The notes beneath the pieces were generated by a model. It saw only the letters and a program-made list of their open reading frames with translations, was not told the origin of the DNA and did not search any database. The translations under genes were made by a program, and so were the position numbers. This document shows, piece by piece, positions 7,749-14,046 of a DNA stretch of 19,238 bases; within the stretch, counting starts at the first letter, position 1; each line of letters opens with the position of its first letter. This DNA is from CAZHBD01 sp964530555 (GTDB lineage Bacteria; Patescibacteriota; Saccharimonadia; Saccharimonadales; AWTP1-31), in contig CAZHBD010000011.1 in the NCBI GenBank assembly GCA_964530555.1, forward strand, positions 1 through 19,238. Direction: 5' to 3'.

Positions 7749-8219
7749 ATGCGTACGACCAATAACATTGGTTACTTACTAAACCATCTCGCCTTTGTTA
7801 TGGGGCGCCAGTCGGATCAAATTCTCCAAGAACGACTTGGTATCGGTTTTAGTCAGTTCAAAATCCTTATGGTGCTTAAAAAGAATCCTCATATTCAACA
7901 AAAAGACATTGCTCAACGACTCGGTCAGACCGAGGCCAGCATCAGCCGACAAATAAAGCTTTTGCACGATGACGGCCTGCTTCAGACTGTGAAACGCCCC
8001 GAGAATAAACGCGAACACATTACTACGCTCACCTTAAAAGGCGAGCGTTTTACCGACGAAGCCCTTGAGATTCTCGCAGGCTTTGGTGACCCAATCTTTG
8101 AACCACTCAGCGATAAGCAAAAAGCCAATCTGATTGACCACTTGCAGGTTATTCACGACGGCTTATGCGGCGATGGTGGTGCGGCATCCTGCCATAAGAT
8201 GTTTAATCCAACTAACTAA
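7749..8219 (+). CDS. MarR-family transcriptional regulator
   Basis: This is a 156-residue winged-helix repressor of the MarR family, which binds DNA as a dimer and is usually released by a small molecule or by oxidation. The core runs GFSQFKILMVLKKNPHIQQKDIAQRLGQTEASISRQIKLLHDDGLLQ (about 28-76; recognition helix in TEASISRQIKLL), followed by the wing VKRPENKREHITTLTLKGE. Helices at both ends form the dimer interface. Two cysteines sit close to the C-terminus (GLCGDGGAASCHK), which could be redox or metal sensitive, but this is a guess. It begins with an apparently leaderless ATG, and a palindromic site overlaps its promoter. It is followed by two exporters, so it probably represses itself and both of them. 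Confidence 0.92.
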   Translation: MRTTNNIGYLLNHLAFVMGRQSDQILQERLGIGFSQFKILMVLKKNPHIQQKDIAQRLGQTEASISRQIKLLHDDGLLQTVKRPENKREHITTLTLKGERFTDEALEILAGFGDPIFEPLSDKQKANLIDHLQVIHDGLCGDGGAASCHKMFNPTN

Positions 8220-8239
8220 CCAAAACACGAGGAGCAATA

Positions 8240-9514
8240 TTGGAAAAAACTAGACAAAAACTTGAGAGTAAAGCTTTGCCCATTGTGCTCTTTACCGTCT
8301 TCTTAGACGTACTGGGTGTCGGCATACTTATCCCGGTTTTACCGCAGCTAATATTCAAGATTTTTATCCCACACGGCTTTAGCTATAACGAATCGTTGAT
8401 ATTGCTCGGTTGGCTAACGGGAATCTTTCCGCTCATGCAGTTCCTAGCAACACCTATTCTTGGTCAGTTGTCGGATCGCTACGGACGGCGGAAAGTGCTG
8501 GGCTTTAGCCTTGCGGGAACAGCATTCGGATATGCGTTATTCGCTATTGCAATTATTACCAAAAACATACCGCTTCTTTTCTTTGCGCGCGGGCTGGATG
8601 GTATAACCGGTGGTAACTTGAGTGTGGCACGGGCCGTGGTAGCTGACGTGACACCGGCGGAGCACCGCACCCGTAACTTTGGCTTGATTGGCGCCTGCTT
8701 TGGGATCGGGTTTGTAGTTGGGCCCTATCTTGGTGCACGCCTGGCAACTGCAGGCGTTAGCTTTTTTGGCTTATTCAATACACCGACCTGGTTCACGACT
8801 GCCACGCCGTTCTGGTTTACTGCCATCTTGAGCGTGGTTAACGTTGCGTTGCTGCTCGCCTTCCTCCCGGAAACCCACAAGCACATTAACAATAAGCTAA
8901 AACTTGCCTGGAACCAGTCGCTTGAGAACATCCGTAAAGCTGCCTTGAGCCCTGGCTTACGTGTGGTCTTCAGCGCCAACTTTTTGTACTGGGGCGGATT
9001 TACCTTCTTCACGACGTTTTTCCAGATCTTGCTGATTCAGAAGCTCGGTTTCAAGCAAAATAATGTCGGCGACTTCTTTGCCTATATCGGCATTTGGATC
9101 GCAATCGTTCAGGGAACCCTGACGCCGCTGCTGGCCCGTTTTAAAAACAGTACTATTCTGCGCGTCAGCTTGATTGGAACCGGAGTTGCATTGTTTCTGC
9201 AGCTGTTCCCGCACAATACCACCCAGCTGCTGCTAGTCGCGCCGTTTATCGCCATCTTTAATGGATTGACCCTTGCAAATGCCACAGCATTAGTGAGCAA
9301 ATCGGTGGGCCCCGAAATACAAGGTGAAGTATTGGGAATTGATTCTAGCGTGCAAGCACTGGCGCAGTCTGTTCCAGCAATCATTAGTGGCTACGTTGCG
9401 ACACTCGGTATCAACATGCCCGTTATTGTTGGTGGAGCAACCATAATCGTCGGCGGATTCATCTTCAATATTTTCTATAGAGACCGCAAGAGCCAGTTAC
9501 ATCAAGTCATCTGA
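8240..9514 (+). CDS. MFS exporter, 12-TM TetA-like (DHA1 type)
   Basis: This is a major facilitator superfamily proton-driven exporter in the cytoplasmic membrane. About 12 hydrophobic segments fit in its 424 residues. Motif A between TM2 and TM3 reads GQLSDRYGRRKV (about 75-86), TM4 has FARGLDGITGGN, and TM5 has the antiporter motif C region GIGFVVGPYLG. These features match drug:proton antiporters of the TetA/Bcr/MdtG group, but the substrate cannot be read from sequence. The start is TTG at 8240, supported by GAGGAG at 8229-8234 five bases upstream. The gene is 20 bases after marR and 11 before the next exporter, so the three form one operon. Confidence 0.9.
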   Translation: MEKTRQKLESKALPIVLFTVFLDVLGVGILIPVLPQLIFKIFIPHGFSYNESLILLGWLTGIFPLMQFLATPILGQLSDRYGRRKVLGFSLAGTAFGYALFAIAIITKNIPLLFFARGLDGITGGNLSVARAVVADVTPAEHRTRNFGLIGACFGIGFVVGPYLGARLATAGVSFFGLFNTPTWFTTATPFWFTAILSVVNVALLLAFLPETHKHINNKLKLAWNQSLENIRKAALSPGLRVVFSANFLYWGGFTFFTTFFQILLIQKLGFKQNNVGDFFAYIGIWIAIVQGTLTPLLARFKNSTILRVSLIGTGVALFLQLFPHNTTQLLLVAPFIAIFNGLTLANATALVSKSVGPEIQGEVLGIDSSVQALAQSVPAIISGYVATLGINMPVIVGGATIIVGGFIFNIFYRDRKSQLHQVI

Positions 9515-9525
9515 TTGGAGGGTTA

Positions 9526-11214
9526 ATGACTGAACACGCAAAGAATAATGGAGTTACTGACGTTGTTGCGCAACGTCGTGGCTTACAAAAATGGCTACCG
9601 TTAATTGTTCTGAGCTTAGCAGTGATGATTATCATCATCGACACTACGGTGCTGAATGTTTCACTTCGCACAATTGTCAATGACCTACACACCAATTTGC
9701 AGGGCATGCAATGGGTTATTTCCGCTTACGCCTTAACGCTTGCTGCCTTGACAGTTACGGGCGGGCGACTGGGCGATCTGTACGGGCGGAAGAAAATGTT
9801 TATGCTTGGCGCGGTCATATTTGCGGTCGGTTCGTTTATCACATCTATCAGCCACTCGGTCGGTATGATGCTCGCGGGTGAATCGATTATTGAAGGAGTC
9901 GGTGCGGCACTTATGATGCCAGCCACTGCCTCACTTTTGGTGAGTAACTACACGGGTCGTGATCGCGCCACCGCCTTTGGGGTGTGGGGTGGCATTGCTG
10001 CTGCCTCGTCGGCTATTGGTCCGATTTTCGGTGGCTTCTTAACATCCCATTACAGCTGGCGTTGGGCCTTCCGGATCAATGTTTTTGTGGCTGCATTATT
10101 GTTGCTCGGCTCAACTATCATTGTCGAGGGACGGGATAGGGCAGAAAAGGCAGAGTTAGATTTTCTTGGAGTTTTCCTGTCGGCTACAGGCCTGTTGGCT
10201 TTTGTTTACGGAATCATTGAGTCTTCAACGTACGGGTGGTGGAAGGCAACGCAATCATTCTCGTTTTTCGGGCACACTTTACCAGGCGGCTTATCACCAA
10301 CCCCCTATGGTCTGTTCATCGGCACGCTGCTGCTATTGATCTTCGGCTGGTGGCAATATAATGCGGAAACGCACGGCCATACTCCTCTCGTCTCGATGCA
10401 TTTGTTTCAGAATAAGCAATTTACTTCGGGTGCAGCCGTGACGTCATTTTTGTCGTTTGGAATGGTTGGTCTGATTTTCGCTATCCCGGTTTTCTTGCAA
10501 TCGGTCCGCAACCTTGATGCTCTCCACACCGGTTTGGCGCTGTTACCAATGAGTCTGACGATGTTGTTTGTCGCGCCGGCGTCAGCGGTACTCACGAAAA
10601 AGTTCGTGCCAAAACGGCTCATCCAAGTTGGCTTGGCAGTTAGTATGTTGGCAAGCGTGGTGCTGCATTATTCGATTACGGCTAGCTCCGGTCCGGCTAG
10701 CTTTATACCGGGGCTCATTCTGTTTGGTATCGGTATGGGCTTAGTTATGGCACAGAGTAGCAACTTGACACTGTCAGCGGTGTCTCCAGAACTGTCGGGT
10801 GAAGCATCGGGGGTTAATAATACTTTGCGACAAGTCGGCTCGTCCTTTGGGTCGGCAATCATAGGTGCCGTGCTGTTGACTACGGTGGCAAGTGGTCTAG
10901 CCAGTGGCGTTCAAAAGAGCCAGGTAATTCCTGCTGAACTAAAGGCCAAGGTTGCAGCCAATGTGTCCGGGCAAGCATCTAATGTCGAATTAAGTGGTCT
11001 TGCTCAGGACGATGTGGTCCAGAAACTTCCGCGACCGGTGCAACAGGAGCTTACTGCAATTGCTGCGCAAGCTTCGGCGGATGGGGCGCGCACAGCCATG
11101 CTTTACACGGGACTTTTTGTCGGCGTAGGATTCCTAATATCATTCGCCTTACCACACACGCACGATCTGGATGCTGCGGCCAAAAAGCATGACGAGGCAA
11201 TCGGCGCACATTAA
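9526..11214 (+). CDS. MFS exporter, 14-TM EmrB/QacA-like (DHA2 type)
   Basis: This is a multidrug-type proton antiporter of the DHA2 group. The TM1 signature IIIDTTVLNVSL (motif D1, about 36-47), motif A GGRLGDLYGRKKMF near 79, motif C GPIFGGFL near 166 and about 14 hydrophobic segments in 562 residues fit the family. A periplasmic or extracytoplasmic loop near 480-520 is rich in Ala, Gln and Val before the last TM. The C-terminus has several His and Asp residues (HTHDLDAAAKKHDEAIGAH). The ATG at 9526 has GGAGGG (9517-9522) at a short distance. It is the last gene of the marR operon and converges with the minus-strand pseudogene, with only 8 bases between the stops and no visible terminator. 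Confidence 0.92.
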   Translation: MTEHAKNNGVTDVVAQRRGLQKWLPLIVLSLAVMIIIIDTTVLNVSLRTIVNDLHTNLQGMQWVISAYALTLAALTVTGGRLGDLYGRKKMFMLGAVIFAVGSFITSISHSVGMMLAGESIIEGVGAALMMPATASLLVSNYTGRDRATAFGVWGGIAAASSAIGPIFGGFLTSHYSWRWAFRINVFVAALLLLGSTIIVEGRDRAEKAELDFLGVFLSATGLLAFVYGIIESSTYGWWKATQSFSFFGHTLPGGLSPTPYGLFIGTLLLLIFGWWQYNAETHGHTPLVSMHLFQNKQFTSGAAVTSFLSFGMVGLIFAIPVFLQSVRNLDALHTGLALLPMSLTMLFVAPASAVLTKKFVPKRLIQVGLAVSMLASVVLHYSITASSGPASFIPGLILFGIGMGLVMAQSSNLTLSAVSPELSGEASGVNNTLRQVGSSFGSAIIGAVLLTTVASGLASGVQKSQVIPAELKAKVAANVSGQASNVELSGLAQDDVVQKLPRPVQQELTAIAAQASADGARTAMLYTGLFVGVGFLISFALPHTHDLDAAAKKHDEAIGAH

Positions 11215-11222
11215 TAACTGGT

Positions 11223-11667
11223 TTAGACCGTTGTTGGTTCGCTGATTGCTGCCTTGGTTTCTTCTAGCAACAGGTTGCCAATGGCGTTGGCGCACAGTTT
11301 TAGCTGGTCGGGATCAAACTAGCTAACTCGGTCGATAACACCAAGTGTTTCTGCTGTCGGTTCTGCTCCTGTTAGTGTGTCTGGTCCGAGGACCGTACCT
11401 TCGCCCAGCACTGGTAAGCTCGCATATTTTCATAAACGCCGCCTGAGCAGTTAGGTTCGGGTGTTCAGCCAACACTTCACGGACCGCAGGATAAATAGCT
11501 GCTGAAACAACGCCGGCAGCTTTTGCAAGGCTAGCAATGTTGCATTGTTTCCGGTTCAAGATAATCAAACCCGATGGTAAAGCTTCGCCCATGTCTTCTG
11601 CAAATCTATCTGCTACAGTGCCATAATGCTGATCTCTGGCATCAATTTTATCGCGAGACTTGTTCAT
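11223..11667 (-). pseudogene. Frameshifted, amber-interrupted gene of unknown family
   Basis: The minus strand codes for about 80 residues from ATG 11667 (MNKSRDKIDARDQHYG, then ...VVSAAIYPAVREVLAEHP...AAFMKICE). The frame then runs into an unnatural tail and stops at 11323. Shifting by one base near 11420 (one surplus base in GAGCTTACCAG) restores PVLGEGTVLGPDTLTGAEP and ETLGVIDRV. That frame meets an amber codon at 11319-11321, after which FDPDQLKLCANAIGNLLLE continues to TAA at 11223-11225. The read-through frame stays protein-like on both sides, so two inactivating lesions in a once intact gene of about 147 codons is the simplest reading. Its -10 box is still intact. I do not recognise the family. 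A sequencing error could explain one lesion, but less easily both. Confidence 0.65.
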
Positions 11668-11674
11668 AAAAAGC

Positions 11675-11680
11675 ACTATA
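11675..11680 (-). promoter_or_regulatory. -10 box of the minus-strand pseudogene
   Basis: On the minus strand TATAGT (11680 to 11675) is followed by 7 bases and the ATG at 11667, again the leaderless spacing. This supports ATG 11667 over the GTG at 11676 as the ancestral start. Confidence 0.45.
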
Positions 11681-11729
11681 CACTAAAAATGAGAAAAAAG
11701 CAATATTAATTTATAATATGACTATTGCA

Positions 11730-11738
11730 TGATATAAT
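11730..11738 (+). promoter_or_regulatory. ssrA promoter, extended -10
   Basis: TGA-TATAAT (hexamer 11733-11738) lies 8 bases before the mature tmRNA 5' end at 11747, so little or no 5' trimming would be needed. The -35 region is A/T-rich and not clearly matched. The TGn extension may compensate. Confidence 0.7.
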
Positions 11739-11746
11739 TACTATAC

Positions 11747-12147
11747 GGGGCTGAATTTTAAGCTCGACGTTGGACTTTATCGGTATTGTTTGCAGGTCGC
11801 TTGTCAGCGCATAGACAAATTTTTAGATGCAAACTTAGTATCTAAAGTGAAGGCTGGTTTCAACCAAGTAGCAACAGCTATCTTCGGTCGACAACTCGCT
11901 TTCGACGTTGCCTAATTACTAGGTAACCACGCGTGACTTGACTTCAGATAGAGTTTCTCGCGTGTTATATCATCTGAATGCGCAGAACTAGCTGTCCATT
12001 AGTTTTGCTAAGCTTTTCGGACTGCGGAAGGTAATGTTTTGGCTGTTTACCGATTGTCTTCCAAAGAAATGATAAATAGCCTAAGCCTGTAGAGGACGTA
12101 CCACGATAAACTGACGGACGCGGGGGCAGTACCCGCCAGCTCCACCA
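11747..12147 (+). ncRNA. ssrA: Transfer-messenger RNA (tmRNA)
   Basis: tmRNA rescues stalled ribosomes and tags the unfinished protein. The ends pair as an alanine tRNA acceptor: 5' GGGGCTG (11747-11753) with CAGCTCC and encoded ACCA (to 12147), including the G3-U wobble read by alanyl-tRNA synthetase. CTCGACG near the 5' end and CCTAAGCCTGTAG...GGACGCGGG near the 3' end match the family. A tag reading frame lies at 11829-11915. It is followed by a clear H-type pseudoknot: CACGCG 11928-11933 with CGCGTG 11959-11964, and TTCAGAT 11943-11949 with ATCTGAA 11972-11978. Further stems are CGCAG/CTGCG and GGAAG/CTTCC. Unusual features: the T-stem GCGGG/CCCGC encloses GGCAGTA instead of a TTCRA-type loop, and the D-loop lacks the usual GG. 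It is a one-piece molecule of 401 bases. Confidence 0.95.
11829..11915 (+). other. tmRNA tag-peptide reading frame, 28 codons
   Basis: The likely resume codon is GCA at 11829, preceded by TAGAT and followed by AAC, closely matching the E. coli arrangement TAGTC-GCA-AAC. The frame runs 28 codons to TAA 11913-11915. It begins Ala-Asn-Leu-Val-Ser-Lys and ends Gln-Leu-Ala-Phe-Asp-Val-Ala. Tags in well studied bacteria are usually nearer 10-15 residues and end in a form of Ala-Leu-Ala-Ala. The frame is inferred from context. A resume codon further downstream would shorten the tag but not change its end. Confidence 0.72.
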
Positions 12148-12154
12148 GAATATT

Positions 12155-12240
12155 ATCCACTCCACTGTAAGATGGAGGAGTCCGTCACTTCATAATTACG
12201 GGCAACTCCTCGATTTTGCAGTGAGGTGGATTTTTATTTT
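12155..12240 (+). terminator. ssrA terminator, very long imperfect hairpin
   Basis: ATCCACTCCACTGTAAGAT (from 12155) pairs with ATTTTGCAGTGAGGTGGAT (to 12231), mostly through Watson-Crick and G-U pairs. The stem continues inward through GGAGGAGT/ACTCCT and CCGT/ACGG, to a loop near CACTTCATAATT. TTTTTATTTT follows. Arms of about 30 bases are far longer than a typical intrinsic terminator stem. It begins 7 bases after the tmRNA CCA end. Confidence 0.75.
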
Positions 12241-12283
12241 GCTCATGCTTGCACTAGCATAGCAACTACAGGAAACTAAGATT

Positions 12284-12522
12284 ATGCGAATTGCTTTACA
12301 CGGTCACATGGGACGTGATGCAGCTGCAGTTGATAACCTGCTCCAGCATGGTCACCAAATAAATGCAGTTGGTAGCTGGGAAAAACCAAATGTAATTCAG
12401 GCTGTCGTGCAAGCGGCGGTCACTTTAACATAGTCCAAAGCATTGATGACGCTGTAGCCATAGCTGACTTTGTGCAGGGTGTCGAACCTGATTTACTCTA
12501 TACACACTTCGCTGTACCTTAA
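12284..12522 (+). pseudogene. Truncated, frameshifted remnant resembling the N-terminus of PurD
   Basis: From ATG 12284 (AGGAAAC upstream) the frame reads MRIALHGHMGRDAAAV...INAVGSWEKPNVIQAV and then stops at 12431-12433. Adding one base near 12413-12418 restores GGHFNIVQSIDDAVAIADFV and EPDLLYTHFAVP before a stop at 12520-12522. The combined pattern (a Rossmann-like beta strand with Gly turn, then a NIVQSIDDAVAIADFV..VEPDLL block) resembles the N-terminal domain of phosphoribosylamine-glycine ligase-type ATP-grasp enzymes. That assignment is from memory of the pattern and is tentative. The whole ATP-grasp core is missing. The fragment ends exactly where the convergent Nudix gene ends, which suggests a recombination junction. 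Confidence 0.5.
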
Positions 12523-13046
12523 CTAAACCTAAGTGCTTGGCCGCCGAGTAGGTGGAAGCCTCTAATTATGGCTTGGTATTCGGCATCTTCAGTACCCTCG
12601 GCATGTATCGCTTGAGCTATGGGTATCATTTCGGCTTTAAGAGCCACTACCTCTTCTTCGGTGAACCAGTCAAAACGAGAGTGGTCTTCTGGTTGAATAG
12701 TAACCTGTTCTATTGGCTCTACGAATTGGGCAAAGTAGATAACTTCAATCGTATGCGAACCTTTAACCTCGTTTTTGTAAGTAAAAGCATCTATGACATC
12801 CCCCACGGTGACAGTCATACCAAGTTCTTCCTTGATTTCACGCTTTAGTCCGTCAACTGGCTCTTCTCCAAAGTCAATGTGGCCACCAGGTAACTCATAT
12901 AAGCCAGGTAAGAATTTTTTAGTATCTGCTCGTTTAGGCAGGAAAACCTTTGTTACTCCGTCAAAATTATGATGTATGAACGCACAGGCACTGATAACTT
13001 GTTGGCCTTCAGCAGGAGTCTCGCTGTCATGTTGCACTTTAGTCAT
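12519..13046 (-). CDS. Nudix hydrolase (MutT-like)
   Basis: This is a 175-residue Nudix hydrolase on the minus strand. The Nudix box around residues 54-76 (GHIDFGEEPVDGLKREIKEELGM) fits G-x5-E-x7-REUxEExGU with all acidic residues, preceded by LPGLYELPGG. The strand VFLPKRADTKKF before it and the IEVIYFAQFVEP and WFTEEEVVALK elements after it are normal for MutT-like enzymes. The substrate is unknown. The start is ATG 13046 rather than an upstream GTG, because TATACT ends 6 bases before it, predicting a leaderless RNA. It lies among decayed genes yet is itself intact, so it is probably under selection or newly arrived. It is not close to the Nudix protein at 5074 beyond the shared box. Confidence 0.88.
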   Translation of the reverse strand: MTKVQHDSETPAEGQQVISACAFIHHNFDGVTKVFLPKRADTKKFLPGLYELPGGHIDFGEEPVDGLKREIKEELGMTVTVGDVIDAFTYKNEVKGSHTIEVIYFAQFVEPIEQVTIQPEDHSRFDWFTEEEVVALKAEMIPIAQAIHAEGTEDAEYQAIIRGFHLLGGQALRFS

Positions 13047-13052
13047 GCCATG

Positions 13053-13080
13053 AGTATAGCAGTTGTTCAACCCTTGTCAC
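13053..13080 (-). promoter_or_regulatory. Promoter of the minus-strand Nudix gene
   Basis: On the minus strand GTGACA (13080 to 13075), a 16-base spacer ending in TGC, and TATACT (13058 to 13053) form an extended sigma-70 promoter. The ATG is 6 bases after the -10, the leaderless spacing. Confidence 0.6.
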
Positions 13081-13095
13081 CTAGAACGTATAACT

Positions 13096-13203
13096 TCAGT
13101 TGATAGATAACCTCTCTAGCCGTTCCTGCTCTCTCTTGAACTCAATGTTGTCGTCCCAGAGTAAGTACCTCCATCTCTCTATTTCTTTGAAGATGAGGGT
13201 GAA
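13096..13203 (-). pseudogene. Short coding remnant (35 codons, no start)
   Basis: The minus strand holds an open stretch with strong protein character: FTLIFKEIERWRYLLWDDN, then IEFKREQERLERLSIN and a TGA stop at 13096-13098. It has no start codon and is preceded in frame by TAG at 13204-13206. The alternating aromatic and charged helix looks like the C-terminal tail of a real protein, so I read it as a gene end left behind after deletion. The family is not recognised. A chance open frame cannot be excluded at this length. Confidence 0.3.
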
Positions 13204-13230
13204 CTACTTTCGAGGTGCTCCACCAAAAGC

Positions 13231-13252
13231 ATCTTTTCGTAATACGAAAGAT
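13231..13252 (-). terminator. Hairpin after the lipoprotein gene
   Basis: ATCTTTTCGT/ACGAAAGAT forms a stem of about 9 bp with one bulged T and a tiny AAT loop, just past the lipoprotein stop on the minus strand. The following bases are only modestly T-rich (GCTTTTGG), so termination efficiency is doubtful. Confidence 0.4.
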
Positions 13253-13255
13253 TAT

Positions 13256-13924
13256 CTAATTCAACTGCTCCGACGCTGGTGTTTTGCCACAGATGACATT
13301 AAAGCTTATTTCGCCGCTCAAGGGTCGATTGATGACCATGTATATGTCGTATTCGTTACCCTGGGAATCTCCTAGAGGTTTCATAGCGTAGGTATCGGGC
13401 TCCGAGGTAATCATGTCGTCCGGGAAACGATAATTGTCCTCTGACTCGCTCTGTTTGTAGCCATACTCTTGTGAGAAATCATCGAAAAAGACGCCAACTT
13501 CAAGTTCACCTTGATCACCAGGTTGTGCACCTGGTCGGTAGGTGGCATCAAATCCAAAAACCATGTCATTCAGATCGATGCCGAACCGGTGAGATTCAGA
13601 CTTGCCACTAAACCCGTAAGAGTTGGTAGCTGCGAAATATGATGCGTCGTTCGTCGCCTGTTCATCGCAATGTACAAGGGTATCGACGGTTGACATGGTG
13701 CGTTCGCGTCGTTGTTTGAGTGTCTCGGGATCGAGTTCGGTGGTAGTCGTCGTTGGGGTCTCTGTCTCACTGGAGCGAGGTGAATGCTGCCCCTCTGGCA
13801 GTGTGGTGGAAGTTGCCGTAGACCGATGCTCTTGTGACTGATGAGCTTCTGGGCTGCCGCAGCCCGTAAGTGCTTCGGCCATCATGCCAAGTCCGACCAT
13901 TGTTCCTGCAATTTGTCTCTTCAT
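13256..13924 (-). CDS. Predicted lipoprotein, family not recognised
   Basis: The N-terminus is a lipoprotein signal: MKRQIAGTMVGLGMMAEALTGC, with lipobox Leu-Thr-Gly-Cys and lipidated Cys at residue 22. A Ser/Thr/Pro/Glu-rich linker (about 25-67) leads to a folded domain of about 150 residues with GFDATYRPGAQPGDQGELEV, VGVFFDDFSQEYGY and DIYMVINRPLSGEISFNVIC. Apart from the lipobox Cys it has two cysteines (about 86 and 214), one at each end of the domain, which could form a disulfide outside the cell. The alternating beta-like strands suggest a small beta-rich surface domain. ATG 13924 is the only start that gives the signal peptide. It is transcribed divergently from the gene at 14047. A surface role, for example in host contact, is plausible but not shown. 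Confidence 0.8.
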   Translation of the reverse strand: MKRQIAGTMVGLGMMAEALTGCGSPEAHQSQEHRSTATSTTLPEGQHSPRSSETETPTTTTTELDPETLKQRRERTMSTVDTLVHCDEQATNDASYFAATNSYGFSGKSESHRFGIDLNDMVFGFDATYRPGAQPGDQGELEVGVFFDDFSQEYGYKQSESEDNYRFPDDMITSEPDTYAMKPLGDSQGNEYDIYMVINRPLSGEISFNVICGKTPASEQLN

Positions 13925-13947
13925 CTCTCACGCCTTTTAAAAATCTC

Positions 13948-13953
13948 ATTATA
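13948..13953 (-). promoter_or_regulatory. -10 box of the lipoprotein gene
   Basis: TATAAT on the minus strand (13953 to 13948) predicts RNA start near 13941, giving a leader of about 17 bases that includes a purine-rich GGCGTGAGAG before the ATG. No clear -35 is seen. Unlike its neighbours this gene is not leaderless. Confidence 0.5.
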
Positions 13954-13982
13954 CGCTACTTTTTCTGTTTATGGCGTTAACG

Positions 13983-14011
13983 TTGTAATTTTAATCGAAA
14001 AAGGTTATAAC
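13983..14011 (+). promoter_or_regulatory. Promoter for the unknown gene at 14047
   Basis: TTGTAA (13983-13988), a 17-base spacer and TATAAC (14006-14011) form a reasonable sigma-70 promoter. RNA would start near 14018, leaving a leader of about 29 bases. It is back to back with the lipoprotein promoter, about 30 bases apart. Confidence 0.5.
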
Positions 14012-14046
14012 ATGAGTGAATGCATGGTGGTCGATGCTAATTGCCT

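Noticed and set aside
11319..11321. Reassignment of TAG as a sense codon, suggested by in-frame TAG in the minus-strand gene.
   Set aside because: The same gene also carries a frameshift, and TAG ends intact genes here (pgk, tpiA, the lipoprotein), so it is a normal stop.
11965..12165. Minus-strand 66-codon open frame.
   Set aside because: It is antisense to the structured tmRNA and its downstream region; RNA conservation explains the sequence.
12552..12848. Plus-strand 98-codon open frame.
   Set aside because: It is a shadow of the Nudix gene, whose intact Nudix box on the minus strand is decisive.
13100..13375. Plus-strand open frame of 91 codons.
   Set aside because: It is antisense to the end of the lipoprotein gene and to the minus-strand remnant, has no start signal, and its composition (Ser/Leu/Arg-rich) looks like a shadow.
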